DNA from: Gigaspora rosea
Lineage: Eukaryota; Glomeromycota; Glomeromycetes; Diversisporales; Gigasporaceae
Assembly (NCBI GenBank): GCA_003550325.1
Contig: QKWP01000700.1
Coordinates: 41,500-105,499, forward strand
Length of the DNA stretch: 64,000 nt
Direction of reading: 5' to 3'
Below, one piece after another: positions 35,237-46,079 of the stretch; position 1 is the first letter of the stretch, and the number at the start of each line of letters is the position of its first letter. Made by a program: the position numbers and the translations under genes. The notes below the pieces were generated by a model. It was not told the DNA's origin and did not search any database. It saw nothing but the letters and a program-made list of their open reading frames with translations.

Positions 35237-35488
35237 TATATTTAGTAATTCTATTTATTATGAAAACTATATTAAATTTTTTTTTTTTTTAAATGTTAAG
35301 GTGAGACCTTGCTTTTATCTACTATATTAAAATTTAGAAAACCGATCAAATGTAAAAATTTAAAAATTTACTTAAACTTAATTATTTTAAAATTGTAGCA
35401 TAAAATTTTTTAAACTTTTTTTTATTTAAAAGATATAGATTTAAAGAATATATAATTTAATTTTTAGCTTGATATCTTATATATGTGA

Positions 35489-35960
35489 GGTGATTGAAAA
35501 GTTTTAAACTTTTATGTTTATTTATTAAAATGTAATAATTAACAACAAAATTAATAATTACATTCCTTTGAAGTACTCTCTATTAACCTCTATACATTTT
35601 CTTAACTGATATTTCCAGCTTTGGAATGACTTTTGATAATCTCTTTAGAGATTGAACAGCAATTGTCTGAACAGACTGTGCAAAATTTTCAATACTGTTA
35701 AAACTTTTTTCAGCCAATTCTTTTTTAATTCTAAAGAATAAAAAAAAGTCACAGGGCAAGGTCGGAACTATATGGGGGATGGAGAAAAATTTTGATTTAT
35801 TTTTTTCTAAGATAATCGGTTACAATATTAGCTGCATGGGGGTTGCATTATCGTGATGCAACATTACATCTTTAACTGTTGATCTATTTGTTTTTCCTTA
35901 AATTTAGAAAAAAATTCAGGCAAAATTTGATTAGCATAAAGATGAAAGTTAACTGTAGTT
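35489..35960 (-). pseudogene. mariner-like transposase remnant
   Basis: The minus strand reads HHDNATP near 35850-35870, then HPPYSSDLAL near 35755-35785 (family form HPPYSPDLAP), then KKELAEKSFNSIENFAQSVQ to KKMYRG near 35590-35735. These are the second and third catalytic Asp regions and the C-terminus of a mariner D,D34D transposase. The copy is broken by at least one frameshift and two stops and lacks the N-terminal DNA-binding half. GTGAGGTGATTGAAAAGTTT near 35487-35507 is a candidate terminal repeat. Confidence 0.75.
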
Positions 35961-36671
35961 TTTTTCTTAACTACAATTTGTGCTACAACCCTTTCTACAG
36001 TAAAAAATATGCAAACCATTTTTTTTTAGAATTTTTTGCTGTTCTAACGATCTGCAGTCTGCTCTCCTCTTGATTAATAAATCCTCTTTATACTTACCCG
36101 CTTAATTAAATTGAATAAAAAGGTTTGAAGGAAGTAAATAACTATTTATAGATAAGTGTTTTGAGTATAATTTGCGAATACGATTTGCAGTTTTAATTTA
36201 ATTGATTTGAAATGATTTGAAGGGTATTAGTCAATAGTAAATAAGCAGTTTTAATCCATCAAATAATAAATTGCCTTTATACTTACCCACTAAATCAAGG
36301 CGAATGAACCGATTTGAAGAGTAGTAAAATTTAAAACTACCAATACTAGCAACGAACACCAACATGAGAAGATAAGTATTTATATATGATTTTGTGAACA
36401 TAATTTGCAGTTTTTAATTATATCGTACTCACATACTAAATTAAAGTGAATGAAACAATTTTGAAGGGTATTAGTTAATGGTAAATAAGCATTTATAAGT
36501 AAGTATTTTTGTGAATATAATTTGCAGTTTTTAATTCCATCGATTAATAAATCATCTTATACTTACCCACTAAATTAAAACGAACAAAATGATTTTAAGT
36601 TTTAATCTATTGATTAATAGATCTTCATATATAATCTTTATACCCTACCAAATTAAGGTGAATGTATATAT

Positions 36672-37725
36672 ATATTTTTTTTCAGTTACAAGGCGAGGTC
36701 ATGCCTCGGTCTTTTTATTAAGTATAGTAATCATTACAACATCCACGACTATTGCATTAGATTACTACAACTACCAAGTACCGAAACTTAGACTATTTTA
36801 TCTACGACCTAAACCTACCAAAGCATCCTATATGTCCCACTCATATACTCAACCTGGTTTTTGCACCTTACTTGTCCACTAATAGTACATGTAGTACTGC
36901 CGCCGCCGGTTCGTATCTTAAGCCATTTTTTGAATGCTGCCGCAACCTTGGCCCGTATCTCAAGCCACTACCTTTCTACTAGTATATGTAGCACGATACA
37001 TGCCCTTACAAAGTTCACCACCCCTAGTACTTCTCCTGTTCCTCTTCTGGTTTCTTTCCAGTTGCTTTTCTTACCCCTACCTCGCTTTCTTTTCCCCGGT
37101 TCCACTCCTACTCCCAATCCAAGAACCCGGAAGGAGTGGTCTGCCATTGGCAAACCCAATGGTCTTCCTCCCCTTGGTACATGCTTCTGTAACACATGTC
37201 CTTTTCCTCCGGTGCGACTCCGGCAGTCTGATTGGTAAAGCCCCGCCATAGGCCCTTTTGTCGTAAGTTTGCTTCCGGTCAGTCCACTTCTCGANGTCTG
37301 ATTGGTAAAGCCCCGCCATAGGCCCTTTTGTCGTAAGTTTGCTTCCGGTCAGTCCACTTCTCGATCAGTCCGCTTCCGGTCTGACCTCATCCGATTTCTG
37401 TTTAAGTACCGTCAAAAGTCGGCTACCTCTTTGCTCGGGTCTTGCCGAGTATGGTTTCCTGTTGTCCTATGGTTCTGTGTGTAACACAGTGCCTGCGCTC
37501 CCCAGGATCTATGCGCCCCTGTTTTGTGCATAACACAGCTCTAGAGCTCCCAATATGAGTTGGTGTAACCCAGAAAACAGATCTGTAAATCCGAGCTCAG
37601 AGTCCAGGTTACCATAACGCAGATAAATTTTTTGAAATCGTCTCCAGTGGGATTCGAACTCTGTATTTTTTGTTACAGCTACTTGGGGGGTGACAACAAT
37701 CCAACTACACTATGTCGCCACACCC
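36672..37725 (-). mobile_element. tRNA-derived SINE, complete, with 16-bp target duplication
   Basis: On the minus strand it starts GGGTGTGGCGACATAGTGTA, with box A (TAGTGTAGTTGG) near 37693-37704 and box B (GAGTTCGAATCCC) near 37650-37662, the RNA polymerase III promoter of a tRNA. It ends in an A-rich tail (a T run at about 36675-36682 on the plus strand). AGGTGAATGTATATAT flanks both sides (36656-36671 and 37726-37741), the sign of LINE-driven insertion. The body is unusually long for a SINE (1.05 kb), GC-rich and without a convincing ORF. It carries a 69-bp duplication around an N. Relatives lie at 10410-11172 and 44235-46571. Confidence 0.85.
37226..37364. repeat. Perfect 69-bp direct duplication around one N
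   Basis: 37226-37294 and 37296-37364 are identical and are separated by the single undetermined base of the window (37295). This looks like an assembly join rather than biology. Confidence 0.85.
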
Positions 37726-38170
37726 AGGTGAATGTATATATTTGTAAATAAGTATTTGTTAACATGTTTTGTGAATATGTTTTCTGTTTTTAATTCTACT
37801 TTATTAATAAATTTTCTTTATACTCACCCAAGGTATTAGGTAATGGTAAATAAATATTTATAGTTAAGCATTTGTTCATAATTTATGAATATGATCAATT
37901 AATAAATCATCTTTATACTCAATCACTAAATTAAGGCGAACGAAACGACTTGAAATGTATTAAGTGATAAGTATTCATACATAAGTATTTATAAGCATGA
38001 TTTGCGGTTTTAATTCCATTGATTAATAAATCACCTTTATACTCATCTATTAAATTAAAGTGAATGAAACGATTTGAAGGGTATTAAGAAGTAGTAAATA
38101 GACATTTATAGTATTTATGAACTTGATTTGATTTGTGAAATATTAGGGTAATTATAAATATAGGTATTTA

Positions 38171-39210
38171 AGGATTAGTGTTTGCAAATCATCTCACCAC
38201 TCACCCATTATCGTTATGCCATATTTAGTGTTCTTAAATTCAGATATAATCCAGATAAATAGCTAGCTTTTACAAAATTGAATTAACAAATGTGATACAG
38301 GATATTTACCTGTTAGATAACCCAATTCAAGTACTTATGTATTATATAATACTAGTGTAATCAGATATTTATATATATATATAAAATAAAATTTTAATTT
38401 TTTCAAAAAAGGCACCCGGCCGGGTTACAAGAAACAATTATATTTGTTTGCATAGCCTTAGTACGAATTACGGATTATTTGAATTTTAAATTTTAGCCAA
38501 TCAAAGCAACTCTATAAAATTTAGCATCTGTATGTATGGTGCAGGAAATCTAAAAAACTCACTTTATATAAAACTAATTAGAAATAAGCTCTGGACCTTC
38601 GCTTATTGATATCGATAAATTTAGAAAATTTATTTTCGATGTGCTACTAGTTGCACTACATACTGTATATACGTATCTTATTTATTTTATTAATCAAAAA
38701 AATATTTTTTTAAAAAAAAATAAGAGTAGTTATTTGCACATTTAAGTTATTTGAGATCATGATTTAGATAAGTAAATTTTGATTTCTTTTATTTAAGACT
38801 TCCTTTTATGCAAGTGCAGTACATACTAAATCCTCTTCTATTAATCATAATTCAAGGCTCTACTATATAATAAGAACACGATCTTTAGATTTATGATAAT
38901 TGCGATAATCATATTCCAGGCATTTTTTTAAGAAAAAGAAAAAAGATATTTTTTAGCAAATTTACAAATTTATTTTTTTGCTTGTCGCTAATGCGACTAT
39001 GTGCTTTCTTGGATATCGATTCGGGAGGCATTATACAAGTAATTCTTGGCTAGCACTAGAATTTAAAAAATGGTACGGTATAATTTTATTTTATTTATTA
39101 GGAGACACTTTTTTATAGTAGTATTATGATATTTATTTCGAAATTTACTTATCGTATACGACTTATAATTATTTAGGAATACAATATGGGTTGCTATTTG
39201 TTAGCCTATT
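38171..39210. other. AT-rich intergenic
   Basis: No gene was found. A GC-rich palindrome CACCCGGCCGGGT lies near 38413. The rest is unremarkable. Confidence 0.4.
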
Positions 39211-39349
39211 GTTAAGGGCGAGGACAGGAATCAGCTGATTCGATTTTGGCCAAAATTTTGACCTCCCCTATTTTAGTCAGGTCTTCATATTAAATTTCCA
39301 GTTTTTCAGCCCCCCAGGAAATCAGCTGATTTCTGGCGCCTCCCTAAGT
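39211..39349. mobile_element. Small MITE with ATCAGCTGAT motif
   Basis: GAGGACAGGAATCAGCTGAT at the left is mirrored by ATCAGCTGATTTCTGGCGCC at the right, and the outer GTTAAGGG and CCCTAAG also pair. About 140 bp. Confidence 0.5.
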
Positions 39350-40001
39350 GCATGCATTAGAGGTGCAGGCATATTATCTTACTATATTATCCTATAACAC
39401 TCCAGGCATTATTTCAGGATGATATGGGTATGTAAAACCTGAATTATACTTATAGCAAAAAAATAGTCAATTCTCAGACTTTATCTAGGTCCAGACTTAT
39501 TTGTTTATGCTATTTCAAAGGGATGGCTAAACCATATGCGTTTATATGTTTTTGATTATTTAGGTAAGAGTTAGTTATGGTTAGAGTTAGTGCTTGCCTT
39601 ATAAATAAAATTGCTGTTCCGACATGCTTTTAGACAGGTTTAGACCCTCATTTTTTTGTATTTCAGCATTTTTCACTTTTTTTTTTTGTTTTGTAAGGGC
39701 TGATCTGTAAAGATCAAAATTTACAATTTGGTTGGCTTTCTATCATATAAACGTACCTAGCTTTAGATAACCCTTTTTCAAAAATTTCTTGTAATTGTTA
39801 AAGTTTGGGCATCCTAATTTCGGATACACCAATCTGATTAAATTCAATAAATAGTATTCGGATCGACTATCTTACTAACTAATAAGTTGGTGCTTATAAC
39901 GTAATACTGTACATGTTTTATATAGTACTTTTATAAATAATGCAAATAAAGTAAAATTAAATACAGTAATAAATAAATTTTATACAATTAATATTTTTAC
40001 T
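39350..40001. other. Intergenic with dispersed repeat
   Basis: 39630-39770 is similar to about 9955-10085 ('AGGTTTAGAC', 'TTTTTGTATTTCAG', 'TTTGGTTGG'). No gene was found. Confidence 0.4.
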
Positions 40002-40133
40002 GTTACCTCTATATAGTCACCATATATAAAATATATAATTGTGACTATATAGAGGTAACCTCTATATTAATCATATCTCTATATAATCACAGTTTTTTGT
40101 ATCCCAGAGGTGTAACTATAGAGGGGGCGACTG
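40002..40133. mobile_element. pogo-like MITE end with perfect 19-bp hairpin
   Basis: GTTACCTCTATATAGTCAC (40002-40020) and its exact inverse (40041-40059) form a hairpin. The right terminus GTAACTATAGAGGGGGCGACTG is followed by TA, as in the other CAGT...ACTG elements. It uses the same AATCAC/CTCTATA vocabulary as 16521-17215. No CAGTC left end, so it is truncated or rearranged. Confidence 0.55.
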
Positions 40134-40244
40134 TATGTACTAACTTTTCTTTTTTTGTTAGATATTTTTTCTTTAATATTAAAAAAATAGGTAATAGGCT
40201 TTACTATTATGACTTTGTTGCCTCATAGAAGCCCTCATTGAATA

Positions 40245-40465
40245 GATGAAATGTTTTCTTGCATATTTGCTTTGGTGCTTTTTTGTGTCTTTGCTTTGGT
40301 GCTTTTTTGCACCTGTGCTTCGGTGCTTTTTTGTATTTGTGCTTTGGAGCTTTTTTTGCTTTTTTGCTTTAGTGCTTTCTTGCCTTTTTGCTTCAGTGCT
40401 TTTTTACTTCTCTACTTCAATACTTACTTGCATATTTCAGTGCTTTCTTGTATCTCAACATTGGC
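40245..40465 (+). repeat. 24-bp minisatellite (TTTGCTTTGGTGC)
   Basis: Units anchored on GGTGCTTTTTT occur at 40274, 40299, 40322, 40346 and about 40370, then become diverged. The period is about 24 bp over 8-9 units. Because 24 is a multiple of 3, frames stay open across it on both strands, but neither reading looks like a protein. Confidence 0.75.
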
Positions 40466-40499
40466 GATTTTGTAGTTTTGCTTTTTTTTTATATTAGGA

Positions 40500-41622
40500 T
40501 TTTGGCATTTTCATTTTGTTTTTGTGAAAAATCAGTCAAGTTAGGATGATTAAAAAGCTATTCAAGTAGGACCCTGGACTTTTCTTATATATGCCATAAC
40601 TGGATTTTGGCCAATTTTGGTCCAATTTGCTAAAAATGACAAAATATATTTGTTTAAATAGCTTTTAATTTAGTAATCAAAATTGAATGAAATTTTTTTT
40701 GTTAGATGCGCCTCACTGAGAGCTTTATTTTTAAAAAAAGTTTGTTCAAATTGGTCTACTGGATACCAAGATAATTAACAAAAACTGTTTTTTTGCTTCT
40801 CAAATTTCCGGGTTTTTGCTGAAAAAAAACAAGTATGACCTTTATATTAGATGTCCAGAATCCTGTTCAAGTTGGAAGATTGTTATTCATGGTGATTTTG
40901 CTGTTGCTAGGGATCTATTATAGGTGCATAGGGCTGTTTAGTTATAAAATCATTGTAGTATAATCATCAGCTAAGTATTTTTGATTAGAATATTTTTTTT
41001 ATAAATATAGTGCGAAATTGGCACAGATATATAGAGATTATGATATCACAATGCTGATTTGACGAAAATAAATTAAATTGATGCATCATTAATTTTTTTT
41101 TTAAAAAAAATAAAAAATTTCAAGATTTTTCCAATCACTTTTTTTTTGTTATTCATTTTGTTACTCGTATTTTTGGGATAATTGACTGATCAAAATCTGT
41201 TTCATAGATTACATGTTCACTGACTTGCTCTTTGCAAACCAGTAGTCATATAACTCATATGATCAATTTTGATTGGTCAATCGTAGGTCACTATAGCAAT
41301 GAGTTAAATTAGAATTTTCAATATCTATTTTATTAAATTAAATCAAAACTATTATTAGTATTATAATAAAGGCATTATTTTATGGCAATCTTGTAATTAA
41401 CCAATCAAAAGCAATCTCGTTAAAAAAAAAGAAAAAAACTTCGCATATATAAAAAAAAGTAAGAAAAACTTCACAAAACAAAAAAAATTTTTACAAACTT
41501 ATTAATAACAAGCATTATTATGTAATAAAGCCACCAAATCTATCTATTTTTTATTACAGTATTTAAAATAAACATTATAAAATAATAATACTAATAATAA
41601 TAATAACAAGCATAGGACATGT
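40500..41622. other. AT-rich intergenic
   Basis: No gene was found. 41503-41560 (AGCATTATTATGTAATAAAG, CCACCAAATCTATCTA) recurs at 42658-42718 on the other side of the big palindrome, in the same orientation. Confidence 0.4.
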
Positions 41623-42603
41623 CCCATTCTATAATTAAAATTTTTAAAAAACATATGAATTTACTATAAACTTTGAGCTGAAGATTCTATTCAGCTTAAC
41701 TAATTAACTTCAAATTAAATTCTTTAAGAATATAGAACAAGAGGAGAAGAAAAAAGTAGTACAAAAATCAAATTTAAATTTTGCCAATTTTGCACTTTTC
41801 AAAATGTAACTTCACCAAAAATAAAAATTTACTAATTTTAAATAAGCAGTTGTGTGTCTCTGAACAACTTTACTTAGGCGACCAAAGAAGATTACCTTGT
41901 AAGAAAAATGTGTTGTCTATATATTAAAGTTAAAAATTTCCAGTTTGTAATATAAATCTCTTTTTTTATCAAGATAACCTGCTTTGGGCCTCTAAGTAAA
42001 CTTGTTCAGGGGTATTTCTACTTGGTTTAAGATTAAAACGTGTTTTCTCTGCCTTTTTCTGGGTAAAAAATAGAGTTAAAGTTAGACAAAAAAATTTTTT
42101 TAAAAAAAAATTTTTTTTTTGTATAACTTTAACCCTATTTTTCACCTAGAAAAAGGCTGAAAAACGCGTTTTGACTTTAGACTGAGTAGAAATACCCCCT
42201 GAACAAGTTTACTTAGAGGCCCAAAGCAGGTTATCTTGATAAAAAAAAGAGGTTATATATTACAAACTGAAAATTTTTAACTTTAGTATATAGACAACCC
42301 ATTTTTCTTACAAGTTAACCTTCTTTGGTCGCCTAAGTAAAGTTGTTCAGAGCACGATTTTACACACAACTGCTCATTTAAAATTAGTAAATTTTTGTTT
42401 TTGTGAAGTTACATTTTGAAAAGGTGCAAAATTAGCAAAATTTAAATTTGATTTTTGTACTATTTTTTTCTCCTCCTCTTGCTCTATATTCTCAAAGAAT
42501 TTAATTTGAAGTTAATTAGTTAAGCTGAATAGAATCTTCAGTTCAAAGTTTATAGTAAATTCATATATTTTTTTAAAAATTTTAATTATAGAAAGCAATG
42601 GGA
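41623..42603. mobile_element. Giant palindrome, arms about 475 bp
   Basis: The left half pairs with the right half almost end to end around an A/T centre at about 42085-42115. Examples: ACCTGCTTTGGGCCTCTAAG (41978) with its inverse near 42215; AATTTACTATAAACTTTGAG (41659) with its inverse near 42540; AACAACTTTACTTAGGCGAC with its inverse near 42330. Mismatches and small indels are few. There is no ORF. Either a foldback transposon or a recent inverted duplication; direct repeats (41503 and 42658) flank it. Confidence 0.85.
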
Positions 42604-42759
42604 CCTATTTTAAGGGAACATGTTTTATGCTTAATAATAATAAATTTTATATTATTGTTTAATAAGCATTATTGTAAATGAAGTGATGAACCCACCAAAT
42701 CTACCTATCCACTACAACAAAAAATGACAAAAAAATGGTCTATTCACTATAACAAAGAC

Positions 42760-43780
42760 ACTAAAAGAAACAAGAAACAGAAGATGAAAATAATGAAAAA
42801 TCCTTGAAAGAACTACCAAAAAATGCTAAATTTACTAAAAGAACTTACAAAAAAACAATAAAAAACCTACTAAACAAACTCACTAAAAATTGACAAATTA
42901 ACTAGAAAAATTCATAAAAGATTACTGTAGAGGTGTGATCTGTTGATTTGCAATCTGGAAGATCTGTTCAAAATACATATTTTGTACAACTATCAAATCT
43001 GTATATGCAGGTTGCAAATCATTTATCAATTCGTTCAAATTTATTAATAAACACTATTTATTAAAGTTATTAAAGGTATATTTATTTTACTTAATATTGA
43101 GCAAAAAAAATACATGCCTTAAATAATTCCTAGCTAAAAAATATTACTACCAAATTTTATTTATCAAACCGTGAATTTTAGATTATTAGTTTAATCTATT
43201 CAATTCGTTTAAAATTTGTGAATTGTCGATTATCTATTTATAATATACAGATCAGAAATTAATTTGTAAGAATAAGAATTTGATTTTTGTATAATCCGAA
43301 GTATCCGAATTTGAATAGATCACATAACTAGCTTACTGAAAATTCAACAAAAAATGACAAAGAACTTACTCAAAAAATAATAAAAAACCAATGCTAAACT
43401 CAACAAACTTATTAAAAGAACCTACCAAAAAGCAATGAATTTATTAAAAAAAACCCAAAAAAATAATAAAGAATCTATAGAAGAATTCAATAAAAAGCTT
43501 ATAGTACTAGAAAATTTGCCAAATATAACAAAAAATTTACTAGAAGAACCTACTGAAAATGACAAAGAACCTACTAAGTAAATACTAAAAAATATTAAAT
43601 TTGCTAAAAAATTTGCCAAAAAACAATGAATTTACTAAAAACTCCACCAAAAAATGATAACAAACTTGTCAAAAAACCTACAAAAAACCAACAAAAAATC
43701 TTTTAAATCTATAAAAAAACCCAAGAAGAACTTGGCAAAAGAACTTAATAAAAAAATTACCAAATTACCAAAATAACAAT
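42760..43780 (+). repeat. Degenerate short-unit tandem repeat (AACCTACTAAAAA)
   Basis: It is built of variants of 'GAACCTACTAAAAA' and 'ACAATGAATTTACTAAAAA', with period multiples near 12 and 33-36 bp. It is split by a MITE at about 42924-43333. Lys/Asn/Thr reading frames exist but are broken. Confidence 0.65.
42924..43333. mobile_element. MITE inside tandem repeat
   Basis: AGAGGTGTGATCTGTTGATT at the left is mirrored by GAATAGATCACATAACTA at the right. The sequence between differs sharply from the flanking tandem repeat, which continues on both sides. Confidence 0.5.
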
Positions 43781-43973
43781 GATTTAAGTATGATTTTACA
43801 AGGCTCTACTACTGCACCAATAATAATACCAATAGTAGCACCAATAAAAGCTTTAGTGATAGCTTTAACAAAGACTTCAACAATGATTTTAGTAAAAACT
43901 TCAATGAAAATTCAAAATAACAACTAAAAAAAATATATTGCATTAAGAGTAAAGAGTATAATTTTAAAAATTA

Positions 43974-44189
43974 CTATATTCTATCATAAATAAGCACCTC
44001 TTTTTTTAAAATTTTAAACTTAAATATCTTGGCAATTAACTAATCAAATTTAATAAACTTTCTTTTATTTCAATTTTATAAATTTATAAAATTGTAATAA
44101 AAAAATTTTGTTAAATTTATTTAGTTAATTGTCAAAATATTTAAGTTTAAAATTTTAAAAAAAGGGTGCTTATTTATAATAGAATATGG
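43974..44189. mobile_element. Palindromic MITE
   Basis: CTATATTCTATCATAAATAA with GCACC is mirrored by GGTGC and TTATTTATAATAGAATATGG. The arms (AAATTTTAAACTTAAATATC and its inverse) pair through most of 216 bp. Confidence 0.65.
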
Positions 44190-44712
44190 TATATATATTA
44201 TATATAAACTTAATAGTAAAATTTTTTTAATTTTTTTTTAATTTTAAAATATCTGTTTTGGAGTTTAAAAATTTTTTATTCAAAATATTAGAGCTATTAG
44301 TAACCCATATGAGAGTTTACTGATATTTGTTACATATATAAAAATACAACTAGCTACATATATACTTTTAGTATCTAATTTAAGTAGTTCAATCTAAGGT
44401 TTCATACTAGCTATCATGCCTGTAACCCAACATGGGAATTGCTTATTTAAATCCTTTGATCACTGTTTTTTCTACCAAACTATTTTGTATTACTAGTACA
44501 ATCTTTTATTATATTAGTTAATTAAGGTTTATATTAGATGTTTATTTGCATCCTTAGAACCTAGCCAAATAATTTTGGTTCTATTATTTTTAACAGGAAA
44601 CTTGGTAGAGCAGTACCTGTTCTATACAGGTATTTATCTATATTTTAGTAATTATTACTATAGCTAAGACCAATACTTGCAAGACAAGATTATCTTTGTT
44701 CTTTTATTAATA

Positions 44713-44880
44713 AGAGAAGTGCCGTTTATTACGTAATTTATTTTTATTAAGAGGTCATACCCCTCCTCCTCTGTGATCTAATTAGTAGCCAATAATAATT
44801 TTTATATATAATATATAGACGTGATAGACTGCTAACCCCCTTCCCTCTTCTCGAAATTATATAATAAATGGCACTTCCCT
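44713..44880. mobile_element. MITE, AGAAGTGCC ends
   Basis: AGAGAAGTGCCGTTTATTAC and the mirrored AATAAATGGCACTTCCCT, with a second paired block of AAGAGGTCATACCCC against CCCCCTTCCCTCTTC. Confidence 0.65.
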
Positions 44881-44924
44881 AACTACTTTTGGTTTTGTAA
44901 GATTCACTCTAATTCTATATTTAC

Positions 44925-46079
44925 TAGGGATGTTACAGACCATGGTCTAAACTGGTTTAAGCAGTCCATAGTTCATAAATTGGGAACAGTTCAGATTGGT
45001 TTATCTATAATAATTTTGCAATTATATAGTTTAATATATATTTTATATATGGGCTACCGTCAATAGAAATAAGGCAGATTAACATTTTAAAAAAAATTAA
45101 TACCTTAACTTTCACATTGCATATCTTGATGAATATTGAAGCCATCTTGATGATTTAATATTCAAAAGAAAGCCTACGATCTAAGCTTTCTTTTGAATAT
45201 TAAATCATCAATATATCCTCAAAATCCATAGAGATATGCGCTGTGAAAGTTAAGGTATTAATTTTTTTTAAAATGTCAATCTGTCTTATTTCTATTGACG
45301 GCAGCCCATATTACTAATAAATTAAATCGTTATATTGCAATAAAAACTATTAAAAAAGACACAATCTCATTAGAATAATAGAAAGCAAATAAAAAAATAT
45401 ACACAATTCTTTCAAAAATAGTATTAGACTATCTAAATATTTAAACAACTAGCATTGCTTGCAAACAAATTTTCTTTGTAGCTGGTAATACTATTTTTAG
45501 AACTTAGAACAACTCTACTCTGAAATAGCAAAAACATGACTTTGTATTAAAAGTTGGATTAGCAATAGAATATGCAAAATTAAATAAATAATTATACTTG
45601 TCTTAAAAATATAAAAATAATCAATTGCTTAGTAATAACCCAATTTTTTGGTACTATTATAATAAAAGGTATCATTAAATAAATATTGTTAGTCTTACTA
45701 ATAATGCTATAAATATAACTTCAAAATAACTTCAAAAAAAAGATCAAAATCATTTTGTCTACCAAAAAATATTTAAAAAATCTGTTTTTTTTTTAAAAAA
45801 TAAAACATATTTAAATAAACATATTATAAAATTACTTACAGGTTTGTGCGATACAGGACTTGTATATTTGTGATTTGACAAAAATATATAAAGAATTCAT
45901 ATATGTTATGATAGTTAAAATTCTCTAATCCTATTGGCTGCAGATTGACTGGTCCTTGAATGGACTAAACTAGGACTGATCTATGAATTGGTTTATGAAA
46001 TTTGGTTTGGTTTGTAGCCTGCTACTTGAACTCAGTCTTTTGAACTAAGACCAAACCAGAATAGACTATAATATCCCTA
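44925..46079. mobile_element. hAT-like non-autonomous element
   Basis: TAGGGATGTTACAGACCATG at the left and ATAATATCCCTA at the right; the subterminal TCTAAACTGGTTTAAGCAG pairs loosely with CTTAGTTCA...CCAAACCAG. The flanks ATATTTAC and GTACTTAC agree at 6 of 8 bases, and the sibling SINE at 10905-10930 has one such site (GTACCTAC). YAGGGATG ends with 8-bp duplications are typical of hAT. No transposase ORF. Confidence 0.65.
45047..45311. mobile_element. Palindromic MITE family D, copy 2
   Basis: ATATGGGCTACCGTCAATAG and the mirrored CTATTGACGGCAGCCCATAT. It aligns with 19096-19343 throughout and is nested in the hAT-like element. Confidence 0.85.

Larger units (their letters stand above)
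34055..35487. mobile_element. Foldback element, family C arms, with nested insertions
   Basis: The left arm 34055-34205 (AAGCTAAAAATTAAA, CTTTTTAAATAAAAAAAA, ATTTTATGCTACAGTTTTTA) is mirrored by 35305-35487. The inner flanks also pair partly. Between the arms lie a MITE (34401-34689), a family A repeat (34690-34915) and another MITE (35090-35236). The word CCAAATATAG occurs at both 34393 and 34928 and suggests an insertion between them. Confidence 0.5.
36070..38170 (+). repeat. Minisatellite, units of about 100-190 bp, split by SINE
   Basis: Units share 'GATTAATAAATC', 'CTTTATACTTACCCACTAAA', 'TTAAGGCGAATGAAACGATT', 'TGAAGGGTATTA', 'GTAAATAAGCATTTATA' and 'GTGAATATAATTTGCAGTTT'. At least four units lie before 36672 and three after 37725. 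Non-coding. Confidence 0.8.

Noticed and set aside
36861-37533. Several overlapping ORFs on both strands
   Set aside because: They lie inside the SINE and partly in the 69-bp artefactual duplication; GC-richness alone keeps them open.
37640-37725. Functional tRNA gene on the minus strand
   Set aside because: Boxes A and B fit, but no clean cloverleaf could be drawn by eye, and the sequence is the head of a retroposed SINE with target duplication.
40246-40497. Cys/Phe-rich 83-codon ORF as a secreted effector
   Set aside because: It is generated by the 24-bp repeat; no signal peptide followed by a unique domain.
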